DNA from: Lineus longissimus
Lineage: Eukaryota; Nemertea; Pilidiophora; Heteronemertea; Lineidae
Assembly (NCBI RefSeq): GCF_910592395.1
Contig: NC_088326.1
Coordinates: 5,029,001-5,089,000 of the forward strand
Reading direction: 5' to 3'
DNA: 60,000 nucleotides
This document shows, piece by piece, positions 50,977 through 58,647 of the stretch. Within the stretch, counting starts at the first letter, position 1. Each line of letters starts with the position of its first letter. The notes below the pieces were generated by a model. The model searched no databases, was not told the origin of the DNA, and worked only from the letters and a program-made list of their open reading frames with translations. A program made the translations under genes and the position numbers.

Positions 50977-53900
50977 TCAAGCGAAGTTTGAATCGCTGTA
51001 ATCCATGTAGCCTTCATAATACATTCCAAATGGTAAGGTGCTTATTCCATCTTCAAGTATGAACCTCTTGTCATCAAAAGGACTGAGGCTTTTTTTGTCA
51101 ACTTCTTCCAAATAGATTTGGTGTTTATCTGATCTTAAGTGTCTCATCTTGTGGTAAAATGACCTACTCTTTTCAAGACAATCAACATAGTCATCAAATG
51201 AGATATTTCTCCTTACTACATTCTTGGCAATACCCTTCAATTTCTTAGAATCGTAATCTTTTGTCAAACTCTGTTCTCGGGACTTTGTCCTAGTCGAGCC
51301 TTGCTCTCCAGACATAGTCTTGGTCCTGTAAGCGTACATCTTACTTCTCAGGGCAATGAATTCAGTCATCTCTACTCCTCCTAGCTCATCCTTAAAGTAG
51401 CCTGGTACCTTCTTCTTACTGGTATCATAGAGTGGATGATCTTTTGGATAATTACTGAAGTCAAAATAGTGTTTCAACTCCTTTAAGTCTTTAGTTAAGT
51501 CATCAGTATTAATGTTAAGTACAAAGGAATCTGTATCTAGATACAGTAGTTCAATATTTTTCTCACCAAAGTACGGTTGAAGAACTTCATAATAGAATTC
51601 ATACATTAATAATTTAGACAATTCAAGTACTGAAGCTCCTATGTAGATTGGTTTGTTGAATTTCATTGATGTTTTCCTAATGCTAATAGCAGCATTATGT
51701 TCGTCAAATACGCATATCGATGAAAACCTGGGATTGGCCATTACATTCCTGGCTCTCTCCCCGTCCGATACAAATTCAATTTCAACCCTGTTCCTTACAT
51801 TCTCACAAGTTTTTCCATAGAACGCATTGTTCATCAGTTTAAAATAGTCTTTCTCAAAATCAGTCTTAGAATCCATACGTCTTTTAGTGTTAAAATCAAT
51901 GTATGGTGCTAACCACTTTGATTGTTTAAAGCTTATCACTGAATGAACCCTCTTAAGTACCATTCCGTGCTTTAGGTAAAATTGTAGCATTCTGTAATGC
52001 ACTATGTAATTAGTTTTATCCTTTTGTGTTAGTATTAGTTTCTCTACATTTGATCTTTTATCATCGCCCAGTAACTCTCTCTGGTAAGGACTTAATTCAT
52101 CATCTTCAATAAAGAGAGATTCGGGACAGAATGGAAAGTTCCTTGACTTAAATTTAATATTTCCTGGATACTCCAAATCAACCTCTAAGAAGTAGCCTAC
52201 TTCACTATCACTTGGAATTGCCATAATCTGCTCTTTACTGATAACATTCATGTTAAGTCGAGCTTTGCTCTCGGGACTTTGTCCTAGTCGGACTTTGTCC
52301 TGAGAGCATAGCTCGAGTGGATCAATATCTATCATTTCAAAACTACCATAGGGTTGAGGTTCCATCATGGACCAGCCGTAGAGATTATTTGCGTCTATGT
52401 AGAGTAGTTTGTGGTGTTCATCTGCCTTGACATGTCTTGTTCCCATAACACCCGAAATTCCACCTCGTATTGCTTTCTCAAAAGTAAGTAAAATGTTGGT
52501 ATCAGTCAGTAGTTCTAGGTTTATTCCTGTGTACTTCAAACCAGCTTGCCAGGTTAGGCCTGGTGCCGAGTAACAGTGACAGGGATCTATCTGAAAGTAG
52601 TTCAAATTGACATCCCTGAATTTCTCAAATAAATCAGCTAAAAGGATCACATCAGTTTTGAGGTAGAGGTCAATGAACTCACCGTGATTCCTGATCTTGA
52701 AATGATCCCATATTACCTTAGCCTCATCATAGGCAGAATCAGGTGCCATTTCATTTTTCAATTCGTCAAAAAACATAGACTTTTCTAGGTAAGTAACATT
52801 GCAGCTTTCATGTGATGTGTAAAAAGAGTAAGGTACTGAACCCTTCTTCCTCAATAGTTTAAAATCAACGGTATTTGGGAACTTCTGTCTCGTAATTTTA
52901 AAATCATCATCCAACATTGATTTGGTTATGTTGTCTAAACTGGACTGCAGGAATCTGTACGAGTCCAAAAACCTGAAACAACCGAACTGAAATGAAATGT
53001 ATTCCTCTGATGTTTTGGCAAGTATTTTCAGTTTCTTGTACTTCGGTAGCTTATTCATTAATTCTTTAATAAATAAGTGAGAATCGTAATTACTGAGATT
53101 GTGAAAAAACACTGGAACAAACATAGCTTTCTTTTCATTCAAATTACACGAGTTGTGAGCAGCACCTCGATATCTACCACAGTAGTGATCATGATCCTTG
53201 ACCTTGTCATATCCCAAAGGTTGATTACAATAGTAACAATGTGTTTCTAATTGATATTTATGCCAGTCTTCATCTGTCATTGTTAGAGGAAAGTTACAGT
53301 TCAATAAATTAGAGAATTGTTCTTCCATCCTGATTAACCAATTACAGAACACATCTACAACATCAGCACCCCTGTGAGACACATACTGGCTACTGTAAAG
53401 GTGTGTGTAGTCTGAGTGAACATAAACACCAACAGCTGATGCATTTTGTTTAAAAAGTTTCTTTGAACTCGGTTCTTTCATCATAGGTGGCTCTACTGAT
53501 ACTACTGGTATGTTGCCTTCGGCAGAAGAACAAGGTTCGCTTATCGCTTCGAAATCAGCATAGATCACAAACGGAACTCTATTTTTGAATGAGTGTTTTT
53601 CAAATTTAATTTGTGACCATTTACTGTTAGGTGGAGGCAAAGTAATCTTACAGTAATCGTGTTCTCCACATTTCTTTTTATGTTTATCTAGTGTTGACTT
53701 CCTGTAAAAGTAATTCATGCATCTCCTGCAAAGATACACTCTATGAGCTAGTGTCCTGAAGAAAAGATTGATGTCTCTTATGTACATGAAATGGTCCTTG
53801 AAATACAACAGATCGATGACATCATCATCATCATAATTCTTGGACAGGTAGAGAGGTTCTAGTTTTGCCTCACAGGTGCTCTTAGCCCATTCGTTCTCTA

Positions 53901-54828
53901 ACTTGAACACATTAATTTTGAGATTATTATCACTCTCTATCTTAGGGATATCCTTTTGAATACATACAGGAAATGATTTGATTCGTACTCCGTACTGAGA
54001 GCTAGGCTCGGTTTTGATATCAGTAGTTTTCGAACTCTGTTCTCGTGACGAAGTCATTTGTAGCATATCGGTAGTGATATTGAATGTACTCTCGAGCTCT
54101 GCTCTCAGGACAAAGTCCGTCTCTGGATTTTCTTTCAGATATTTAGCGGCCAATAAAGACCAGAGAAAACATTTATTGTCATTTGATTCCACATTTATTA
54201 CTGCTTTTGTTTTAAATGGTAATTTAGTGTAATGACCACCTTTACACCTCTTGTAAGAACAGATGGTCATGTTACAAGACTCTATTTTATTTAAAATAAG
54301 TCCAGAACCTTGAAAGTACCTTTCCTCAATCTGTGTCTTAATGTAGTTTAACTGGTTGGTTATGGCATAAATTGCCTGGTTCCTTGAAATTATGCTTTCC
54401 ATTGGAGACTGTATGGGGTGTGTTACACTTTCACCCTGACGATCAAACTGAGCAAATACTGATATGCTAATTTTGTGATGGTAATCATTGAGTTGAAATA
54501 ATACCTCCTCTAATTTATCTCTGTATTCATACACTTGTTTAGCTTCTCTGTCAATCTTCAAACTAATGGTGACTACAGGCTTGCCAAATTGTTTTACTAT
54601 TTCTATTCCACTCACTTTCTTTATGCCATCTAGCTCATTTTCCTCAAATGCAAGTTTCTTATCCATACTTTTAGGGATCAGTGATGGGGCTCGGGGTTGA
54701 GCAATAGGGACATAATCCGGATTTAATTTACTTAAGTGACCTTTGGTTCTCCTGTGAATAGCCATATTATTGTAGGATATGTACTTGTCACATGTAGTGC
54801 AAAGTATTTTCTGATTCTTATCAGTCAT
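50977..54828 (-). CDS. PolB: Polinton B protein-primed family B DNA polymerase
   Basis: About 1,283 codons from the MTDKNQ start. N-terminal C2H2 zinc finger (residues about 10-31), a second zinc-like region (CRRCMNYF...H...CGEHDYC), exonuclease motif I YADFEAI, HNLSNYD exonuclease motif and CYYCNQPLGYD...DHDHYCG. Polymerase motif A is DANNLYGWSM, motif B KLMNNAFYGKTCEN and motif C YLDTDSF. It replicates the element with a protein primer. Twin-hairpin units add 10 or 20 codons at five or more places, including immediately after motif A (52,257-52,318), and still leave the frame open. Intact and probably functional. Divergent from the next gene, with 56 bp between starts. Confidence 0.96.
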   Translation of the reverse strand: MTDKNQKILCTTCDKYISYNNMAIHRRTKGHLSKLNPDYVPIAQPRAPSLIPKSMDKKLAFEENELDGIKKVSGIEIVKQFGKPVVTISLKIDREAKQVYEYRDKLEEVLFQLNDYHHKISISVFAQFDRQGESVTHPIQSPMESIISRNQAIYAITNQLNYIKTQIEERYFQGSGLILNKIESCNMTICSYKRCKGGHYTKLPFKTKAVINVESNDNKCFLWSLLAAKYLKENPETDFVLRAELESTFNITTDMLQMTSSREQSSKTTDIKTEPSSQYGVRIKSFPVCIQKDIPKIESDNNLKINVFKLENEWAKSTCEAKLEPLYLSKNYDDDDVIDLLYFKDHFMYIRDINLFFRTLAHRVYLCRRCMNYFYRKSTLDKHKKKCGEHDYCKITLPPPNSKWSQIKFEKHSFKNRVPFVIYADFEAISEPCSSAEGNIPVVSVEPPMMKEPSSKKLFKQNASAVGVYVHSDYTHLYSSQYVSHRGADVVDVFCNWLIRMEEQFSNLLNCNFPLTMTDEDWHKYQLETHCYYCNQPLGYDKVKDHDHYCGRYRGAAHNSCNLNEKKAMFVPVFFHNLSNYDSHLFIKELMNKLPKYKKLKILAKTSEEYISFQFGCFRFLDSYRFLQSSLDNITKSMLDDDFKITRQKFPNTVDFKLLRKKGSVPYSFYTSHESCNVTYLEKSMFFDELKNEMAPDSAYDEAKVIWDHFKIRNHGEFIDLYLKTDVILLADLFEKFRDVNLNYFQIDPCHCYSAPGLTWQAGLKYTGINLELLTDTNILLTFEKAIRGGISGVMGTRHVKADEHHKLLYIDANNLYGWSMMEPQPYGSFEMIDIDPLELCSQDKVRLGQSPESKARLNMNVISKEQIMAIPSDSEVGYFLEVDLEYPGNIKFKSRNFPFCPESLFIEDDELSPYQRELLGDDKRSNVEKLILTQKDKTNYIVHYRMLQFYLKHGMVLKRVHSVISFKQSKWLAPYIDFNTKRRMDSKTDFEKDYFKLMNNAFYGKTCENVRNRVEIEFVSDGERARNVMANPRFSSICVFDEHNAAISIRKTSMKFNKPIYIGASVLELSKLLMYEFYYEVLQPYFGEKNIELLYLDTDSFVLNINTDDLTKDLKELKHYFDFSNYPKDHPLYDTSKKKVPGYFKDELGGVEMTEFIALRSKMYAYRTKTMSGEQGSTRTKSREQSLTKDYDSKKLKGIAKNVVRRNISFDDYVDCLEKSRSFYHKMRHLRSDKHQIYLEEVDKKSLSPFDDKRFILEDGISTLPFGMYYEGYMDYSDSNFA
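51265..51325 (-). repeat. Two tandem twin-hairpin units inside PolB B
   Basis: Read with the gene, these encode MSGEQGSTRTKSREQSLT between YRTK and KDYDSKK; A has YRTKDYDSKK with nothing inserted. Stems are AGAC-TAT-GTCT / GAGC-AAG-GCTC and GGAC-AAA-GTCC / GAAC-AGA-GTTT. Copy C has degenerate remains at the same place. Confidence 0.9.
52257..52318. repeat. Two twin-hairpin units, head to head, after polymerase motif A
   Basis: GAGC-TTT-GCTC, TCG, GGAC-TTT-GTCC and then GGAC-TTT-GTCC, TGA, GAGC-ATA-GCTC. Encodes 20 residues (ELCSQDKVRL-GQSPESKAR) between DIDPL and NMNVIS; absent from A. Confidence 0.92.
53515..53540. repeat. Divergent twin-hairpin unit in PolB B
   Basis: GCC-TTC-GGC, AGA, then GAAC-AAG-GTTC. 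Both stems are changed in a compensated way from the common type. It encodes the PCSSAEG stretch. A GAAC-TCG-GTTC half unit lies at about 53,464-53,475. Confidence 0.7.
53983..54121. repeat. Three separate twin-hairpin units in PolB B
   Basis: 53,983-54,012: GTAC-TCC-GTAC, TGA, GAGC-TAG-GCTC (absent from A). 54,029-54,055: GAAC-TCT-GTTC, TCG, TGAC-GAA-GTCA (shared with A at 22,345-22,373). 54,090-54,121: GAGC-TCT-GCTC, TCA, GGAC-AAA-GTCC (absent from A). Two insertions therefore postdate the A/B split and one predates it. Confidence 0.92.
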
Positions 54829-54884
54829 TTTATTTATTAGATTAAAATTTATTAAATTCAATAAATCTCTTGAATTAAATAGAA

Positions 54885-55835
54885 ATGGACTTCATAATCA
54901 ATGAACAAGAATGTAATGAAGCCAAATTTGAGTACTACTTAACAGACCAATTAGACATAAAATCCATTACTTTGAAATCGATAACCTTTTACAATTCATG
55001 GTGGACAGGTGATTTTCTACCAGAGGGAGTCAGGATTTTCTCATTTCTAGTCGAAATAACCAGAATTACAACACATGAGCCCTTAGATAAACAATTATGG
55101 TGTAGGACATTATTTGCTCCTGGACTTGAAACAGATACACTTGAAAAGGAAGTCATGAAAATTTGCGAACGGCATTTGGAAAATGATTCTACCACAACTA
55201 AAGACACCATTACTCAATACACATTTCCATACTCTCGACATTTTAGTTTAAGTGAGTTTTGTGAGGTATGGCAAAAATACATAAAAGAAATTGAAATAAG
55301 CCATGTGAAAATTTACTGTGATAACAATAATTACATAACCCTTGAACTTACAGAGGATAAAGAGTACCCTCTGAAAGTAGACAAGTTAGATAAAAATGAA
55401 AAAATCAAGATTGAGAGAAACACAGAAGGTTTTCAAATAAGCAAAACCATAAGAGAGGTGATAGAAAAACAGCTCACAGTGGTGAATGAGTGGTTTGGCT
55501 TTAAGCAAACTAAATTCACCAAGAAAGGAAAATACTACTCCACAAGACCACTCAACTTTTACAGGAAATATCTATTCCTGCAAGCTAATTTGGTTGACAA
55601 AGCTAAGACCCTCTACAACAATAAACCATCTAACATTTTCTGCATCATACCTGTAGAAGATGGTGACCAAATAAAAATGCAGCGATACGAACCGAATTGT
55701 AAGAAAACGATAAATAAGTGTACTAATCACATAAAATTCGAAATCACTGATGAGAATGGTAAGCTAGTTAATTTCAGAGGAACAGAGGTTTCTTTAGAGT
55801 TAAGAATCGAGCAGAGCTCTCAAGACGAAGTCTGA
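54885..55835 (+). CDS. Polinton B second penton-like / attachment-type protein
   Basis: 316 codons. N-terminal LDIKSITLKSITFYNSWW as in A. The region about residues 45-110 and 160-200 differs strongly from A (the A copy has other sequence there), whereas both ends are conserved, suggesting a variable domain such as a receptor-facing part. The C-terminus RIEQSSQDEV and the stop codon come from a twin-hairpin unit. Role inferred only. Confidence 0.65.
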   Translation: MDFIINEQECNEAKFEYYLTDQLDIKSITLKSITFYNSWWTGDFLPEGVRIFSFLVEITRITTHEPLDKQLWCRTLFAPGLETDTLEKEVMKICERHLENDSTTTKDTITQYTFPYSRHFSLSEFCEVWQKYIKEIEISHVKIYCDNNNYITLELTEDKEYPLKVDKLDKNEKIKIERNTEGFQISKTIREVIEKQLTVVNEWFGFKQTKFTKKGKYYSTRPLNFYRKYLFLQANLVDKAKTLYNNKPSNIFCIIPVEDGDQIKMQRYEPNCKKTINKCTNHIKFEITDENGKLVNFRGTEVSLELRIEQSSQDEV

Positions 55836-55893
55836 CTGAGACAAGGTCCAGAGAACAAAGTTCGACTAGGACAAAGTCCAGAGAGCAAAGCTT
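55804..55893. repeat. Three tandem twin-hairpin units at the end of the penton-like gene
   Basis: GAGC-AGA-GCTC, TCA, AGAC-GAA-GTCT; AGAC-AAG-GTCC, AGA, GAAC-AAA-GTTC; GGAC-AAA-GTCC, AGA, GAGC-AAA-GCTT. The first supplies the gene's stop (GTC TGA). Confidence 0.9.
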
Positions 55894-55908
55894 GACCACC
55901 TGATTAGA

Positions 55909-56445
55909 TCATTCCATTAAAGGAATAGTACATTTCTTCTCTTTAACTACAGGTTTAACAAGAGGGTTAATTGATCCCTTCATGACTGCTTCATTTGGAC
56001 TACGTCCAGAGAACAAAGTTCGATTAGGACTTTGTCCTGAGAGCATAGCTCGATTCAAGCCTGATCGCTGCTCTTTACTTACTTTTTTAGGAAGTTTCTT
56101 AAACATGATAAATGATGCTAAAATAATTGCACCTAAACCTAGTACATAGACATAAGTATTACTACTAGATTCACGCAGTGATACATCAGTATTTTGAGAT
56201 TGTGGTTCTTCTTCCTCTAATTCTTCTTCCTCCTTTTCCACAACTCTGTTGTTTGGTGAGGAGTCCTGTACTTTAAATGTCGTCTTATCCTTTTTTATCC
56301 TCTTAAATTCCTTAGATCTTCTACCCAGTTCTCTAGACCATGCTAATTGTTTCTCTGATCGAGGTTTCTTAGACACTGAAACTTTAGTCGGACATTGTCC
56401 TGAGAGCATAGCTCGAGTAGTATCAGTTACAGTTTCAAGTTCCAT
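55909..56445 (-). CDS. Polinton B 178-aa single-pass membrane protein
   Basis: Start in GATAAATG. Same layout as A (basic N-terminus, Glu-rich stretch, membrane helix VLGLGAIILASFIMF, basic tail CTIPLME) but lengthened by a unit near the N-terminus (RAMLSGQCPT, 56,387-56,418) and two units after the helix (RAMLSGQSPN-RTLFSGRSPN, 55,995-56,053). All are in frame and missing from A. Confidence 0.72.
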   Translation of the reverse strand: MELETVTDTTRAMLSGQCPTKVSVSKKPRSEKQLAWSRELGRRSKEFKRIKKDKTTFKVQDSSPNNRVVEKEEEELEEEEPQSQNTDVSLRESSSNTYVYVLGLGAIILASFIMFKKLPKKVSKEQRSGLNRAMLSGQSPNRTLFSGRSPNEAVMKGSINPLVKPVVKEKKCTIPLME

Positions 56446-56466
56446 TTATCTTGGCCGAATTTAATT

Positions 56467-56481
56467 CGAACTATGTTCTCA
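56467..56481. repeat. Half twin-hairpin unit
   Basis: GAAC-TAT-GTTC only, between two genes. A has a decayed form near 20,044-20,056 (GATC-ATA-GTTC). Confidence 0.7.
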
Positions 56482-56494
56482 TAACCAGGTTAAT

Positions 56495-57346
56495 TTAGTC
56501 TTCTTTATCATCACTACCTGTGATATCTAGACTTTCATCTATTGATTTGTCACATTCAGAGACAGTCATATTTGGTGTATTCATATTTGATGCAGTCATA
56601 CTCGATGTATTCATAGATGATTCCTCATGACAATGACCTAAAGTAATAAGTGTTGTTGAGGCAAGTGCAGTTAATGGTCCCATTCTCAAACTCAACCATC
56701 CAAGCCATTTATCCAACTCGTTAGTTATCAAATAATCATTTCTAAGATCATGGTAAAGATTATCTTCATCATTTATTGGTAATAACCACCTTGATAATTT
56801 AGTGTAAGCTTTAATTACTGTCTTACCCAAAGAATCATTAAGTCTGGCAGCCATCTTTGTTTCATACATTCTATGGTGTTTTAAGATTTCTTTTTCAGTC
56901 ATATTATCTAAGTCATTAAAAGTTATTTGTTTATTAAGGAAATCCTTGCTTTTACCAGTTGCAACTAGAATCTCTAAGTCTTGTTTGGCTTTAAGGCCAC
57001 TATCAGTCAAATAGTTCAAATTTTGTTGATTGCTAGTCGGACTTTGTCCTGAGAGCGTAGCTCGAGTTGAGCCTAGTTGGCAACTAGAATTGACTATTCC
57101 TTGACTGGGATTAACTATTCCTTGACTAGGATTAACAAAATTTGAACTATTCAACTGCTTGTTTGAAACTTGTTGATTTGTAGAGCAGTTCTGTTGAAAG
57201 TTAGTTCTGTTTTGTTGGTAACTACCAGTGTTCTGTTGGTTAGAAGCCCCAACTCGAGCTAAGCTCTCAGGACTCATAACACCAATCTGTTTCATCTGTT
57301 GTTCAATCACTGCAGATGTATGACTATTCATTTGCTGATTATTCAT
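56495..57346 (-). CDS. Polinton B 283-aa Gln/Asn-rich-N-terminus protein
   Basis: Start in TTTTAAATG. The N-terminal ~110 residues are Gln/Asn/Ser-rich with repeated NPSQGIV units. The conserved central domain LNYLTDSGLKAKQDLEIL to LLPINDEDNLYHDLRNDY is followed by an acidic tail with TMNTxNMT-like repeats. Twin-hairpin units encode RATLSGQSPT (57,034-57,066, absent from A) and most of MSPESLARVG (57,250-57,274, a partial unit). Function unknown. Broken in A and D. Confidence 0.72.
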   Translation of the reverse strand: MNNQQMNSHTSAVIEQQMKQIGVMSPESLARVGASNQQNTGSYQQNRTNFQQNCSTNQQVSNKQLNSSNFVNPSQGIVNPSQGIVNSSCQLGSTRATLSGQSPTSNQQNLNYLTDSGLKAKQDLEILVATGKSKDFLNKQITFNDLDNMTEKEILKHHRMYETKMAARLNDSLGKTVIKAYTKLSRWLLPINDEDNLYHDLRNDYLITNELDKWLGWLSLRMGPLTALASTTLITLGHCHEESSMNTSSMTASNMNTPNMTVSECDKSIDESLDITGSDDKED

Positions 57347-57397
57347 TTAAAATTATGGAAAAATGACTGTTAAGTGCAAAATGCTGTTTTCACAACT

Positions 57398-58600
57398 TTA
57401 TTGCATCTTAACACTAGCTCGAGCTGTGCTCTCAGGACGAAGTCCGGCTCGAGCTGTGCTCTCAGGACGAAGTCCGGCTGGTGTAAACTTAATATTACTG
57501 ATGCAGTTAATGTCTCGACCTGCACTGGCACTCAGTAAAGCGTCAAACTGCTTGTCAATATCCTGGTCATATTCCTTCTCAACCTTGTAATTCTGGAAGA
57601 AAATACTTTGAGTGAAATCATACCATAATCTCTCCAAATCATTTACTCGCTCCTTGTTGGTTAAAAAAGGTGTAAATATTACATAATCAATTTTCAGCGT
57701 TTTAAAGGCTTGGTGTAAAAATACCTTGTAGTTAATGGTGACCTTCACACCACAGTAATGCAGAAATCTAAGGAAAGCATAGTACACTAGTCTAAGGTCA
57801 GTGATATTCTCATCGGTTAATTGCGGTTTACCAATTGCCCTGTTAATAAATTCAATGGCAAGAAACCAATCATATTCCCCACAGTGAAATTTAAAAAGCA
57901 TGGCTTCACCATGTAACCATTGGTTACAAAACTTAGAGGGGAGAGTGTTAATACCCATTTTTAGGGCTGACTGAAGAGTACTTTCATATCTCTGCTTACT
58001 AAGACATTTTCTGTGACTTGAAAAGTAGCAATGTAAATACCCTTCCACAAAGTCCTTTAAATACTTAACTGCCGATTCGGACAGCCGACTCCATCCAAGT
58101 TTCCTTAGAATACTGTCAAAGTAACGTGTCTTGTTGTCAATATTGATCTCAAGAGTTTTAAAATCATCGTCGTAAGTAGACGAATTGCAATTGGTGCAGA
58201 ATTGATACTTCACAGTTTTAGCTGCGTACCTTGCTGAATTCAAGTTTTTTTGATACTCACAAAGTGTCCACCTTTTACAATTACGGCAGAATTGAGCATT
58301 AGTGTTGGTACTGACGTCATATTCTTTCATTCTTGGCAGGACTACTTTGATTGTCTCAGTCAGACTTCGTCTTGAGAGCATAGCTCGAGTAGGCTTATCA
58401 AATTTCCCACTGTCATAATTCTTGCTGACATTTTCTTCACTAAAATTTCTAGTCGGACGCAGTCCTGAGAGCATAGCTCGATCCATAACCCTAGGACGAA
58501 TGTATCCTTTAAGATTCTCATTGTTCCACTCGAGCTCTGCTCTCAGGACGAAGTCCGACTCACTAGAATAATAGTCTTTTAATGAGATGTATTTATTCAT
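57398..58600 (-). CDS. Polinton B 400-aa zinc-binding protein
   Basis: Intact. Zinc-ribbon-like CRNCKRW...CTNCN (about residues 100-140), followed by a ~230-residue domain conserved in A and in fragment D. Five twin-hairpin units are in the frame: 58,527-58,559 and 58,361-58,391 shared with A, 58,451-58,482 not in A, and a tandem pair at the C-terminus (GLRPESTARAGLRPESTARA, 57,418-57,477) where A has one. The zinc site and size would suit a replication, transcription or terminal-protein role, but none is shown. Confidence 0.75.
   Translation of the reverse strand: MNKYISLKDYYSSESDFVLRAELEWNNENLKGYIRPRVMDRAMLSGLRPTRNFSEENVSKNYDSGKFDKPTRAMLSRRSLTETIKVVLPRMKEYDVSTNTNAQFCRNCKRWTLCEYQKNLNSARYAAKTVKYQFCTNCNSSTYDDDFKTLEINIDNKTRYFDSILRKLGWSRLSESAVKYLKDFVEGYLHCYFSSHRKCLSKQRYESTLQSALKMGINTLPSKFCNQWLHGEAMLFKFHCGEYDWFLAIEFINRAIGKPQLTDENITDLRLVYYAFLRFLHYCGVKVTINYKVFLHQAFKTLKIDYVIFTPFLTNKERVNDLERLWYDFTQSIFFQNYKVEKEYDQDIDKQFDALLSASAGRDINCISNIKFTPAGLRPESTARAGLRPESTARASVKMQ
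57418..57477. repeat. Exact tandem pair of twin-hairpin units
   Basis: Two identical 30-bp units (GAGC-TGT-GCTC, TCA, GGAC-GAA-GTCC) back to back at the C-terminus of the zinc protein. A has one unit here (19,302-19,331), so the pair shows recent unit duplication. Confidence 0.93.
58361..58559. repeat. Three separate twin-hairpin units in the zinc-protein gene of B
   Basis: 58,361-58,391 (AGAC-TTC-GTCT / GAGC-ATA-GCTC), 58,451-58,482 (GGAC-GCA-GTCC / GAGC-ATA-GCTC) and 58,527-58,559 (GAGC-TCT-GCTC / GGAC-GAA-GTCC). The middle one is missing in A. Confidence 0.92.
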
Positions 58601-58647
58601 ATTTACATAATAATTATTTTTTAAACATTGTTTTGATAGAAGGTCAC

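Noticed and set aside
18250-58559. Twin-hairpin units as a CRISPR array
   Set aside because: Units are scattered, in both orientations, inside genes, and lack regular unique spacers. The host is a eukaryote.
18250-58559. Twin-hairpin units as hammerhead or other known ribozymes
   Set aside because: No CUGANGA...GAAA core or other known catalytic core. Stems of 4 bp with 3-nt loops do not fit.
18250-58559. Twin-hairpin units as inteins or tRNA-like insertions
   Set aside because: Ten codons are far too short for an intein, and the sequence has no tRNA arms.
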